The notes below the pieces were generated by a model that was not told where the DNA came from, ran no database searches, and worked only from the letters and a program-made list of their open reading frames with translations. Of a DNA stretch of 22,206 nucleotides, positions 1 to 8,700 are shown one piece after another (the first letter of the stretch is position 1; each line of letters opens with the position of its first letter). This DNA comes from a virus: positions 1 to 22,206 of the IMG/VR virus record IMGVR_UViG_3300030101_000688; one strand, 5' to 3'. The position numbers and the translations under genes are program-made.

Positions 1-1071
1 GAACTCGCCGCACTGATTGGTTCGCAGACGGCGCAGTCGAACAGGAACATAGTCATTAATGGTTCAACATCTGTAAATCAACGCGGGGACAGCACTGGCG
101 TCACCGCTACAGGTTATCATGGTCCTGACCGTTTTCAGCTTCTGTATACTGACGCTGGAACTTGGTCTATTTCGCAGTCATCTACTGCGCCGGAAGGTTT
201 TGCCAACTCTTACAAACTGGACTGCACCACGGCAAAATCATCACTCGCATCGAATAGTCGTCTTTTTGTGCAAACAAAGTTCGAGGGTCAGAGTCTTCAA
301 CAATTAAAAAAGGGAACCAGCAACGCGGTAAGCACCACGCTGTCCTTTTTCGTAAGGTCTAATAAGACTGGAACTTATCAAGTCAACCTTGAAGACAATG
401 ACAACACCCGTATCATTGGCGCAACATACACAATTTCTTCGGCTAATACTTTTGAGCATAAAAAGATTACGTTTGCTGGCGACACTAGCGGCGCACTTAC
501 CGATGATAACGGTGACAGCCTTTCCATCATGTGGGCTTTGGTAGCCGGTACAGACAATTCGTCTGGCGCTGTTCCAACAGGATGGGAAGCAAAATCAAAC
601 ACCGACAGAGGCGCGGGGCTGACTGTCAATCTCGCGGACAGCACAGATAATGAATGGTACATCACCGGCATCCAGCTTGAAGTCGGCGAACAGGCCACGC
701 CGTTTGAGCATCGGTCGTTTGCGGATGAGTTGGCTAGGTGTCAGAGGTATTTTCAAAATCCAATAAATGCCAATAACAGTGCTGTTTCAGGAGGGTGGAG
801 AACATCAAGTCAGTGTCAGTTTGGTCTTCCTCTTGTCACTTCAATGAGGGCATCACCTTCTATGACTCACAAGGCTACTACAGTTCACGGCCTCAACGGA
901 GGCACAAATGATAATGGAACTGGATGCAATATTAACAACAGCGGAACTATCCAAACTTCTATATGGACAGCCCTGACGGTAGCAGGTACTCCGGGAACTT
1001 CAGGAGAGGCTGTTATAGTTGCTGGCAGAAACCAAACAGAGGATGGTATTTTCTTGGATGCGGAGTTGTAG
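1..1071 (+). CDS. tail fibre-like structural protein, C-terminal part (5' end outside window)
   Basis: The reading frame is open from base 1, so this is the last 356 residues of a longer protein. Near the left edge it has an N-I-V-I-N-G...N-Q-R-G stretch, followed by G-Y-H-G-P-D-R-F, a pattern I know from tail-fibre/appendage proteins of many tailed phages. A beta-rich middle resembles a carbohydrate-binding jelly roll (for example TLSFFVRSNKTGTYQVNLED). It is followed near bases 661-750 by QLEVGEQATPFEHRS and then ELARCQRYFQ, a conserved C-terminal module of phage tail fibres. The likely role is adsorption to a host surface glycan; the host target cannot be read from the sequence. It opens the + strand virion gene block. 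The GTG at 268 is internal, not a start, because the same frame and motifs run upstream of it. The family call is fairly firm; the exact tail part is inference. Confidence 0.75.
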   Translation, partial: ELAALIGSQTAQSNRNIVINGSTSVNQRGDSTGVTATGYHGPDRFQLLYTDAGTWSISQSSTAPEGFANSYKLDCTTAKSSLASNSRLFVQTKFEGQSLQQLKKGTSNAVSTTLSFFVRSNKTGTYQVNLEDNDNTRIIGATYTISSANTFEHKKITFAGDTSGALTDDNGDSLSIMWALVAGTDNSSGAVPTGWEAKSNTDRGAGLTVNLADSTDNEWYITGIQLEVGEQATPFEHRSFADELARCQRYFQNPINANNSAVSGGWRTSSQCQFGLPLVTSMRASPSMTHKATTVHGLNGGTNDNGTGCNINNSGTIQTSIWTALTVAGTPGTSGEAVIVAGRNQTEDGIFLDAEL

Positions 1072-1073
1072 TC

Positions 1074-1256
1074 ATGAATCAGATGAACATAACATCAGCA
1101 CAATATTGGGCAGACGAAAACGGAAACAATGTTTCGGTAAGCGCAGTCATTGATGGCGAAACAATGTCTGTGCCTATGGACTTAAACAACCGCCACTACG
1201 ACGAAATCATGAAACAGGTCGCAGCCGGTGACTTGACAATCGCTGACGCCGACTGA
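1074..1256 (+). CDS. small phage protein, 60 aa, unknown function
   Basis: I chose the ATG at 1074 because GGAG sits 8 bases upstream and because the longer frame back to 963 would lie inside the tail-fibre gene. The product has a short hydrophilic N-terminus, then an ITSAQYW start and a middle ending in SVPMDLNNRHYDEI, and ends in an acidic tail (LTIADAD). Small proteins with a VPxDxxNRHY-like core are often encoded just after tail-fibre genes in marine phages, and the shape recalls XkdW-like tail accessory proteins. A tail-assembly helper is possible, but I do not assign a function. Its TGA stop overlaps the next ATG by one base (TGATG), so the two genes are probably translationally coupled. 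Confidence 0.75.
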   Translation: MNQMNITSAQYWADENGNNVSVSAVIDGETMSVPMDLNNRHYDEIMKQVAAGDLTIADAD

Positions 1257-1456
1257 TGAAGTTGGCAATGGAACCCGTACTCAAAACCCAGATGGAACTT
1301 GAGGCACACGAGAAGGAGTGCGCCATCCGCTATGCTGCTGTCCAAGAAAAGCTAGAGGGCTTAGACAAGCGCATGTGGCGTCTTGAAGCGATGATTATGG
1401 GTAGTACGATTATGGTGGTTGCAATGGTGGTCACAGTATTTATGGGAATGAATTAG
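1256..1456 (+). CDS. small coiled-coil and C-terminal membrane-anchor protein, holin/XhlA-like candidate
   Basis: This 66-residue protein has a charged helical N-terminal two thirds (about residues 9-45, rich in E, K and R with heptad-like spacing) and one hydrophobic segment (about 46-64) that would span a membrane, ending almost at once after it. That architecture, a cytoplasmic amphipathic helix with a C-terminal anchor, is shared by XhlA-type haemolysin/holin accessory proteins. A role in lysis is therefore possible, but no endolysin or spanin is adjacent and sequence identity to XhlA is not visible by eye. An alternative start at Met5 (1268) would leave the architecture unchanged. It sits one base after the 1456 stop from the 630-aa virion gene, within the late gene block. 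Confidence 0.7.
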   Translation: MKLAMEPVLKTQMELEAHEKECAIRYAAVQEKLEGLDKRMWRLEAMIMGSTIMVVAMVVTVFMGMN

Positions 1457-1457
1457 T

Positions 1458-3350
1458 ATGGCTGTATTCAGAGCATTTAAACCAGAAGCGATGAATAAAA
1501 TCGCCAAGAGCATGGGCTATACAGGCAACATGAGTCAGTTCCAAGACTTCATTGAGCAAGACCCCGCGCGTCAGGCACGTATGCAGCAGTTTACTAACGC
1601 CGCTATGCAGATGGCAAAGGGTGGTGTAGTAAAGATGCAGACTGGTGGTACAACACCACCTGCTGCACAAGCACAGCAAACTAATATTGGTGAGTCTACT
1701 GTACAGCGAATGTATGCACCGGGTTTGCCGCAAGGTGGGGTAACACAAGCGGCATTTACACCAAGTGAAGCTGGTCAGTATGTAGACCCACGCACAGGTG
1801 TGATGACAGGCTCTGTTGCAGTTCCAACCGCTGTGGCTGCTGCACAACAAGCTACCACATCACAAGAGCAACAAGCTAATGTGATGCAAGCCAGCACAGC
1901 CGCACCAGCCATTGATGCAGCAGTCGAGGCTACCCAAGCGGCACAGGTTGCTCCAGACCCCCGCACAGAGGTCACAGCGGCCCAGCAAACAGCATCCAGT
2001 GTAGGCAATGTAACTGCTGCACAGGGTAATGCCATTCTGATTGACAATCCTGTGCAACGAAACATTCAGCAGGGCGAACTTGTTTCGGGTGCTGCTAATG
2101 CACAGACAGCCGCGCAGTTTGCAGAACAGGTCCAAGCTGCTGAAGCTACTCCTTCCACACAGGCTACTGTTCAAGGTCAGCTTGCTTCTCTCACTGAAAA
2201 CTTTGACGCAAAGAACCCACCAGCATGGGCCGCAGGTGCATTGCGTAATGCAAATGCACAGATGGTTGCTCGTGGTCTTGGTGCAAGCAGTATCGCTGGT
2301 CAGGCTATTGTACAGGCTACGATGGAAGCGGCCCTTCCTATCGCACAAGCAGATGCGGCTATCCTTGCACAGTTTGAACAACAGAACTTGTCAAATCGTC
2401 AACAACGTGCTATACTGGCTGCGCAACAACGCGCCGCATTTATGGACATGGAGTTTACGCAAGAGTTTCAAGCGCGTGTACAAAATGCTGCAAAGATTAG
2501 CGATATAGCTAATATGAATTTTACTGCGGAGCAGCAGGTTCAACTTGAAAACAGCCGTATTGCCAACACAGTAAACCTCAACAACCTGTCTAATGCGCAA
2601 GCAATGGTTATGGCAGAGGCATCTGCTCTTGCACAAATGGATGCATCCAATCTAAACAATCGTCAGCAAGCTGCTGTTGCAAATGCGCAGTCTTTCCTAA
2701 ATCTAGATATGGCAAATCTTTCTAATCGGCAGCAGACTGATTTGTTTAAAGCACAACAACGAATACAATCTTTGTTTACTGACCAAGCTGCTGTCAACGC
2801 TGCGCGTCAGTTTAATGCATCTAGTCAAAATCAAGTTGACCAGTTCTTTGCTAATCTAGCAACGCAGACTTCGCAGTTTAATGCGACACAAACAAATGCA
2901 CAGGCACAGTTCAACGCTGGACAGGCAAACACTGTCAACCGATTTAACGCAGAAATAAACAATCAACGCGATCAGTTTAATGCACAAAACCAACTTGTCA
3001 TAGCACAAAACAATGCACAGTGGCGTCGTCAACTTGCTACAGCAGATACTGCTGCAGTCAATCGTGTAAACGAACTAAACGCTGCTGCAGTGCTTGACAT
3101 CTCCAAGCAAGCGTATGATAATCTGTGGAACTACTATGCTGACACAATGGAGTGGGCATGGACTTCTGCAGAGAATGACAAAGACCGTGTTGTACAAATG
3201 GCACTTGGTGAACTGTCTGCTAAGACACAAGCTAATCTGGCGCAGCTAAGACTAGACGCAGAAGAGAGTGGTGCTATCGGTGGTTTCTTTGCTGACGTTC
3301 TAACAAGTCAGGCTGGTAGTATTGCAAGTAAGATGTTAGGGTTTGGATAA
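1458..3350 (+). CDS. Ala/Gln/Asn-rich virion protein with hendecad repeats (putative internal/ejection protein)
   Basis: This 630-residue protein has three parts. Residues 1-60 form a compact N-terminal region (FKPEAMNKIAKSMGY, then a helical QARMQQFTNAAMQMAKGG). Residues 60-240 are low-complexity and rich in A, Q, T and P. From about 250 a long helical region follows. Within it, residues 310-440 repeat an N-[LF]-[ST]-N-R-Q-Q-like motif every 22 residues, and residues 451-510 repeat [QR]F-[NF]-A every 11 residues. The C-terminal 80 residues include a Trp/Tyr-rich patch (NLWNYYADTMEWAW) and a Gly-rich end. No enzyme motif is visible. Its place after the tail genes and before the 568- and 1282-aa proteins suggests an internal virion protein ejected into the host envelope, as with T7 gp14-gp16, but this is inference from size and order. 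The TAA stop overlaps the next ATG (TAATG). Confidence 0.8.
   Translation: MAVFRAFKPEAMNKIAKSMGYTGNMSQFQDFIEQDPARQARMQQFTNAAMQMAKGGVVKMQTGGTTPPAAQAQQTNIGESTVQRMYAPGLPQGGVTQAAFTPSEAGQYVDPRTGVMTGSVAVPTAVAAAQQATTSQEQQANVMQASTAAPAIDAAVEATQAAQVAPDPRTEVTAAQQTASSVGNVTAAQGNAILIDNPVQRNIQQGELVSGAANAQTAAQFAEQVQAAEATPSTQATVQGQLASLTENFDAKNPPAWAAGALRNANAQMVARGLGASSIAGQAIVQATMEAALPIAQADAAILAQFEQQNLSNRQQRAILAAQQRAAFMDMEFTQEFQARVQNAAKISDIANMNFTAEQQVQLENSRIANTVNLNNLSNAQAMVMAEASALAQMDASNLNNRQQAAVANAQSFLNLDMANLSNRQQTDLFKAQQRIQSLFTDQAAVNAARQFNASSQNQVDQFFANLATQTSQFNATQTNAQAQFNAGQANTVNRFNAEINNQRDQFNAQNQLVIAQNNAQWRRQLATADTAAVNRVNELNAAAVLDISKQAYDNLWNYYADTMEWAWTSAENDKDRVVQMALGELSAKTQANLAQLRLDAEESGAIGGFFADVLTSQAGSIASKMLGFG
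2385..3008 (+). repeat. 22-residue then 11-residue periodic helix repeats within the 630-aa virion protein
   Basis: Counting residues of the 630-aa protein, the repeat unit starts at 310 (NLSNRQQ), 332 (EFTQEFQ), 354 (NFTAEQQ), 376 (NLSNAQA), 398 (NLNNRQQ) and 420 (NLSNRQQ), exactly 22 residues apart. A second series places Phe at 452, 463, 474, 485, 496 and 507, exactly 11 residues apart, in a QFNA-like context. The period of 11 residues per three helical turns is the hendecad pattern of nearly straight or slightly right-handed coiled coils. The two blocks differ in register by two residues. The DNA itself is not a perfect tandem repeat, so the periodicity is held at protein level. Confidence 0.85.
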
Positions 3351-3583
3351 TGAGTGTAGAGCGTCAACCAGCAGTATTAGCTAGTCGCAACTTGAGGCGT
3401 GAAGTAGGAATGCTTCAACGTCAAAAAGCAAAAGCAGATTCTCCCATGAGAAAGGGTCTACTTGTTTCTAACAAAGTGGCACAGTCTCGCATGGATAGTG
3501 AGAACCAAGCTAAGACTGAAATAGAAAAAGTAATGGACGCTATCGCAGCCATCCGTGAGGGTATGTCAGAGGACACAGCATAA
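3350..3583 (+). CDS. small basic virion-block protein, 77 aa, unknown function
   Basis: The 77-residue product is hydrophilic and predicted helical, with a basic N-terminal half (RNLRREVGMLQRQKAKAD) and a more acidic C-terminal helix. It has no cysteine, membrane segment or enzyme motif that I can see. It is locked into the late block by one-base TAATG overlaps at both ends, so it is likely made together with the 630-aa and 165-aa products. The upstream Shine-Dalgarno is weak (TAGGG-like), which fits re-initiation after the preceding gene. I do not recognise the family. A structural or assembly-helper role is only inferred from position. Confidence 0.7.
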   Translation: MSVERQPAVLASRNLRREVGMLQRQKAKADSPMRKGLLVSNKVAQSRMDSENQAKTEIEKVMDAIAAIREGMSEDTA

Positions 3584-4080
3584 TGGCATTTAGAGAAACA
3601 TCAGACTTTGACTTGCCTATTCCGGGCATGGCGATGACCCATGAACTTGGGGCTAGGCCGTGGCAGTCTCCTCCGCAGATTACCACGGTAGAGGAAGGTA
3701 TTGACTTCTATCTGTCTCGTTTAGTAAATAGAAGCACAGCGTCTCGCCTAATTGAAATTATTGAAAAAGGCATACCTCTTACTGCTATTGCTGAAACACT
3801 GACTCTTGGTGGTGTTATGCAGGGCATACATACAATTGATGTGGCTGTTTTAGTCAATCCTGTTCTTGTGGAACTTATGGAAGGTCTTGCTAAAAATGCC
3901 GGTGTAGAGTATGTCACAGGGGATGAGGATGAGACTGAAGAGCCAGACGATGTGTTGCTACGTAACGCAATGGACACATTGTCTAAAAAAGATAGGGCTA
4001 TGTTTAGTCAAGATGAAGAACAAGAAGATACACCGGCTGAAGAGCCTACTGGTTTGATGTCACGTAGAGAGGAAGTGTAA
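3583..4080 (+). CDS. virion-block protein with acidic C-terminal tail, 165 aa
   Basis: The protein begins with an extended DFDLPIPGMAMTHELGARPW segment, then a mixed helical core (residues about 35-105) containing GIPLTAIAETLTLGGVMQG, and ends in a highly acidic disordered tail (DEDETEEPDD and QDEEQEDTPAEE). I have a general memory of similar proteins (an IPGM...ELGARPWQ start and an LGGVMQG core) in marine podoviruses and cyanophages, where they lie among structural genes without a defined role. A Shine-Dalgarno (AGAGGA) precedes the ATG, and the start overlaps the previous stop as TAATG; the stop overlaps the next start the same way. It begins M-A-F-R like its neighbour. A virion protein is likely; the specific function is unknown. 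Confidence 0.75.
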   Translation: MAFRETSDFDLPIPGMAMTHELGARPWQSPPQITTVEEGIDFYLSRLVNRSTASRLIEIIEKGIPLTAIAETLTLGGVMQGIHTIDVAVLVNPVLVELMEGLAKNAGVEYVTGDEDETEEPDDVLLRNAMDTLSKKDRAMFSQDEEQEDTPAEEPTGLMSRREEV

Positions 4081-5786
4081 TGGCTTTTAGATTACAATCT
4101 GCAATTGCGGGGGGTGCCAAAAGACTGTCTGAAAAGATGAAGGCTTTTGATGAAAACTACTATGAAACCATTAAAAACACTACCAGTGATCTAGCAAAAG
4201 AAGCCGGTCAAATTCGTAAAGATAGAATGAAAGCTGTAATTAATTATAGTGAAAAGGCTGGCATTTTACAGTCCGACTATGGATTGACAGATGGACAAGT
4301 GCAAGAACTACTTAGAGGTGGTCTGGGACGATTTGACCAGTTTGTGACGGCCATGAATAATGCTGAAGCTAAAGCTGCCACGGCACTACCGCCGGGAGCA
4401 GCAGGACCACTTCCCGCATTTGATCGTGCAAAAGCTGCACAAGCCTTGTTTAACATAGATAATGTAAATGAAGATGCTATTCTTACTGTGGCAGAACAAG
4501 GTCAAGCATATGCAGCTAAAATGTTTCCGTCTAGTTTTGATCTGGAAGCGACATCTCAAGCTGCGGCGACTGGCATTCAGCGTGGCTTCTTGAAGGTTGA
4601 TGCTGCAGATATTGCACCTAAACTGCGCAGTGCTATTGGTGACTTGGCAGATGATAATATTCGTCAGCTTGGTTCTACAGGCATTACGATTGAAGGTCTG
4701 GGTACGCTACAAGTATCTGAACTGACTGCACTTAAACAGCAGATTGCTCAACTTGAAAGCACTCTGGCGGGTAAAAAACAAACAGAAGCGCAGACACGTC
4801 TTGTTGAAGAAAATATTCTAACTACTCAAAGTGCTAGAAAAATTGCAGAGGCTGCAGAAAAACGTACTGCAGAACTGTTTCCCGTTGTTAAAAGAAATGA
4901 GCAGCTTAAAGCGCGTGAGATTGCTACAGGTATTACATCTAATCGTTTGTCGGCTGACAAACTTAGAGAAGAGATTGCTATCTTACAAGAAACTGGTATG
5001 GATGCTGCAGAACTTGCTATTGAATTGACTCGCGCACAGATTCTTAGTGAGGGTAATTTTGACAGCGTAGAAGAACTCTTTGCTGGCACTGTATCTCTTC
5101 GTGACAAAGCCGCAGCCAAACTTGCTGCACTAAAAGCTGATCCAGACAAAGCGGGATCAACTGAACTGGCGCAAGCGGAAGCCCTTGTGTCTATGTATGA
5201 TGCTGCAGTTGTAAGGAATGCAGAATTGTATGGTAATAATATTAGTGACGATATTCTTAGTAAGGTAAACCTTGACTCTGCTTTCAAAGATGCAGTCAAA
5301 CAAAATGCCGGTGGACTTGATATCGGGGCTATATATGGTAGCTTTGAAGCAGGTCTTGATGTTGCACTGGGAGAAGATGGGCAGCTTCCTGAGTTTTTCA
5401 CAGCAGTAGACGATGCAATCGCAGAGATGCGCCAACGATTTGGCGGACTTAAAGCTGGCGCAGACTTTATCGCTGCCAAGGAAACATCTTTGATAAATCA
5501 AATTAATTCCTATGCCCGGAAAGACGATACCAAAATATATGAAGTTAATGGTACAAAAATGGATGAACAAGATACCATTCACTCATTTGGAAATACTCGT
5601 GCAGAAAATCAAGAACTTATCAATACACTAAAAAGTTTGCCCAATCTTGAAAAAGGTATGGTTATTTATGTAAAGTCAAACAGTGAGCCTCCATTCATTA
5701 CAACGACAGCAGGTACTCAAATACCTAATCCTAAACATCTACCGGGCCGCTTCTATGTATATGGTTCTAGCAACGAATGGCTATAA
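4080..5786 (+). CDS. large helical virion-block protein, 568 aa (putative internal virion protein)
   Basis: The 568-residue product is mostly helical and rich in Ala, Glu, Leu and Lys. It has coiled-coil-like stretches around residues 10-60 and 215-330, for example LTALKQQIAQLESTLAGKKQ. The last 90 residues (after about 475) change character to a beta-type, Gly/Asn/Pro-containing domain with FYVYGSSNEWL at the end. I see no signal peptide, membrane segment or catalytic motif. Size, helical character and position between the 630- and 1282-aa genes match the middle gene of a three-gene internal-protein set such as T7 gp14-gp15-gp16. That match is positional; no sequence similarity to T7 gp15 is claimed. 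GAGGAAG provides a Shine-Dalgarno ahead of the ATG, and the next gene starts three bases after the stop. Confidence 0.75.
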   Translation: MAFRLQSAIAGGAKRLSEKMKAFDENYYETIKNTTSDLAKEAGQIRKDRMKAVINYSEKAGILQSDYGLTDGQVQELLRGGLGRFDQFVTAMNNAEAKAATALPPGAAGPLPAFDRAKAAQALFNIDNVNEDAILTVAEQGQAYAAKMFPSSFDLEATSQAAATGIQRGFLKVDAADIAPKLRSAIGDLADDNIRQLGSTGITIEGLGTLQVSELTALKQQIAQLESTLAGKKQTEAQTRLVEENILTTQSARKIAEAAEKRTAELFPVVKRNEQLKAREIATGITSNRLSADKLREEIAILQETGMDAAELAIELTRAQILSEGNFDSVEELFAGTVSLRDKAAAKLAALKADPDKAGSTELAQAEALVSMYDAAVVRNAELYGNNISDDILSKVNLDSAFKDAVKQNAGGLDIGAIYGSFEAGLDVALGEDGQLPEFFTAVDDAIAEMRQRFGGLKAGADFIAAKETSLINQINSYARKDDTKIYEVNGTKMDEQDTIHSFGNTRAENQELINTLKSLPNLEKGMVIYVKSNSEPPFITTTAGTQIPNPKHLPGRFYVYGSSNEWL

Positions 5787-5789
5787 ACA

Positions 5790-8700
5790 ATGGCTTTGCG
5801 CGATATCTTAAACGGGCCGCAGGATACACAGCCAACTATCACTTCACCTAGCACTAGCATTGGTGGAGGGGGTTTGCGTAGGCTCATAGATGCATTTCCC
5901 GAAGATGAAACCACTTCTGCTATTCCCACTACGCCTATAGTAGAGGAAGAAGAGGAGGAACTTGAAGTCGTAGACAATGATGCTGCAATGATTGCAGACT
6001 ATCTGTCTGGCGATGATCCCTTTTATGACGAAGAATATCTCTCCAGTCTTGGCCCACAGAAACTTCTTGAGGTAATCAACGAAGAAGACCCTGCTCTGAT
6101 TGCCAAGTATTATCCTTCTCTCACAGGAGAAGGCTCCATCTCTGACGCCGAAATAGATGATATATCAAAAGGCGCAGAACTCATTCCCTATGATCCTACA
6201 TCCAGAGAAAAAGCGCAGTCTGTTATTGCACGAGCCATGCTTTCGTCTGGGCTTATATCAAACAACTTTACTGCACAACAGTTTGCACAAGGCGTTGTAG
6301 GAAATCCCACTGCTGAAAATATCCTAAATAGTTTTGGTGTAGCAGATATCACCCCTGTTGGTGCTATCTTTGCTATACAAGAAGCCCTGCGTGATGTAGA
6401 GCGTTTGAACAATGTGGATGCCAAGGCTACATCATATATTGTACCGGGCTTGGTGACTGCCCTGTCGATATTAGAGGCTGTACCTCTTACGAAAGCTGTA
6501 GCAAAACCTGCTATACGTGCGTTGCGTGGTGGCAAAGAGCCAGTAAAAATAAAGACAGTGGACGAAATTCTGGCAGAGGCAAAAGTTAAAGACGATGCCG
6601 CAAAGAAAGCAGCTAGAGACGACTATAATAATCGCAAGTATAACGTGTCTCGTGCCAAAGAGGCTACCGAAACGGCGCGAGAACAAAAAACTGCTGCTGC
6701 TAAAAAGAAAGCTAGTGAAAACCAAGAGATAAAAGAAGACATGATTAAGTCTTTTGAAGATAGGCTTAATGAAGGCAATACTGGTGAGCGTATCTCAATT
6801 TCTACTCGTGCTAAAAATGGCAAGCTGGTCATTGACCCGGACAAAGTTCGTGCTGCTGGAATGCAAGTTACAAATGATCTAGGTAATACAAACAAAGAAA
6901 TTTTAAAAGAGTTTTTCTCTCCTGAAGGTGAGTCTGTTGCTCGTCTGGTGGGAGTGGGAGATCAAATTGTCGAAACTGTTATCAAGCCCGATAAGTTTGA
7001 TGCTATGGTAGCACTTGCTGCTGATCTCAAGAAGATAAAACCACGAGCATTTGATAATGATAAAACTGTTATTGACAATCTGTTTGAACTGACAGTCAAT
7101 AAAGACTTAGGTCTTGAGGGTGATGACCTTATTGACATGCTCAACAAGTATGACTTGTCTTTTGAAGAGTACGTAGTTGGCCTTGTAGGTACAGGATCAA
7201 GAGCCGGTCAAGTGCTGTCAAAGCTATCGCAGATCAAACGATCCAGACCAGTGGCTGAAATGAGAGCCATGCAAGAGGCAGCGGAGCATGAGTCTCTGAT
7301 TGCCCGTGCTGCGGTCATGCGTATTGAAAACATTCGTCGTGGTGGTCTTGTCTCACAGATTGCTACCGCTGCACGTAACCTCACGTCTGGTGTTATTCGT
7401 GCGCCGTTAGAGGGTGTGGGTAATGTCATGGATACGGCTCTGTATCGCCTTAGTGAAGAAGGTGTACTGGCAAGTGCGAAGGCACTGTCTCCTGTTACCG
7501 TGCGCAAACCAGTTGTAGGAAAGGGTGTGTCAGGATATAGCCCCATTACTATGTCTACTGATTGGAAGGATAGCTTCCGTCATTTGAGATATATGTTTAC
7601 CGGCGACGGATATCTACAAGCCAAAGAATATAGTGACTTTATACTTGGGCGTCCTGAACTTACAAAGCAGGGCAACATGTTGCTCCAACAACTAAATGAA
7701 CTTCAAGCATCTGTTGGTCGTGGACGACCTACACAACGTCAAATTGAACGTCTAGTAGATGCAAAGCGCGTTGAGGCGCAAAATAAAAAAGTAAAGTTTG
7801 ATGAGGCTGCTGCTAGGGCAGAAGCAACAGAAGAAGCCAACCGCACTACACTGAAGATAATTCCTTCAGGAACAGTAGGTGAGAAATTAAGCAAGAGTGG
7901 AGACGCTCTCTTGTCCGCTCTAGAAGATGGTGTTGAGGTATTAAACTTGCCTAACCGCTGGCAAGAACATCTTATTAGGCGTGGTGCTTTCTTAGGTGAA
8001 CTGGAACGGCTAGTACGTAGAGAGTGGGGAGTTGACTTTATCCCCAAGGTAAACGAAGTTGGAATCCGTGACTTCTTAAATGACGCCTCTAGTGTACGCC
8101 CGAAAGATGGTAGGTCTTTCTATAATATTATAGATGATGCTACACAACGTGCATTAGATATCACTTATACAAAACAACCTGACCTCAAGGTATTCCGTGC
8201 TGCAACTTCATTCATCACTCGTAATGGTTTGACTGTTGTCATTCCATTCCCTCGCTTCATGTTCAATAGCATGGAACTGATGGCACAATACGGTGCGGGT
8301 GCAGTCCTTCCTCTCACTCGTAAGATTGCTAATGTTGCAACCGGCGGCAAGGCGTTTAAAGGAAAGTCAGGAACAGGTAAACTTACAGCAAAAGAAAGAC
8401 AAGGTATATCACGTAACGTAGTGGGTGGCTTTGGTGCTGCGCCAATTGGTCTTGTTGCGACAGGTGCTGTTTTTGATAAGGATGCATCTAACAGTGAGTC
8501 TTGGACAGACGATCTGCTAGGTATTGCTGTAGCTGGTGCGTGTTATCAGTACAGAACATCTGAAGATGCACCCTCTGACTATAAAATGCTTCGTATGTCA
8601 GATGGCACAATGATGGATACTACAACGCAGTATCCTTTGCGTCAGTGCCTATATATTGGCGAAGCCGCAAAACAGATACAGCAGGGTACATTTGAGAATT

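Noticed and set aside
963-1073. N-terminal extension of the 60-aa gene back to 963
   Set aside because: It would overlap the tail-fibre gene by over 100 bases, while ATG 1074 has a good ribosome site and follows that gene directly.
1775-2381. Overlapping minus-strand frames of 96 and 173 residues inside the 630-aa virion gene
   Set aside because: They are Cys/Ser/Leu-rich complements of an Ala/Gln-rich gene, lack ribosome sites and motifs, and oppose a well supported + strand gene.
4826-5479. A 217-residue minus-strand frame opposite the 568-aa virion gene
   Set aside because: Composition is Ser/Ala-rich as expected from the complement of a coiled-coil gene; no start signal or family motif.
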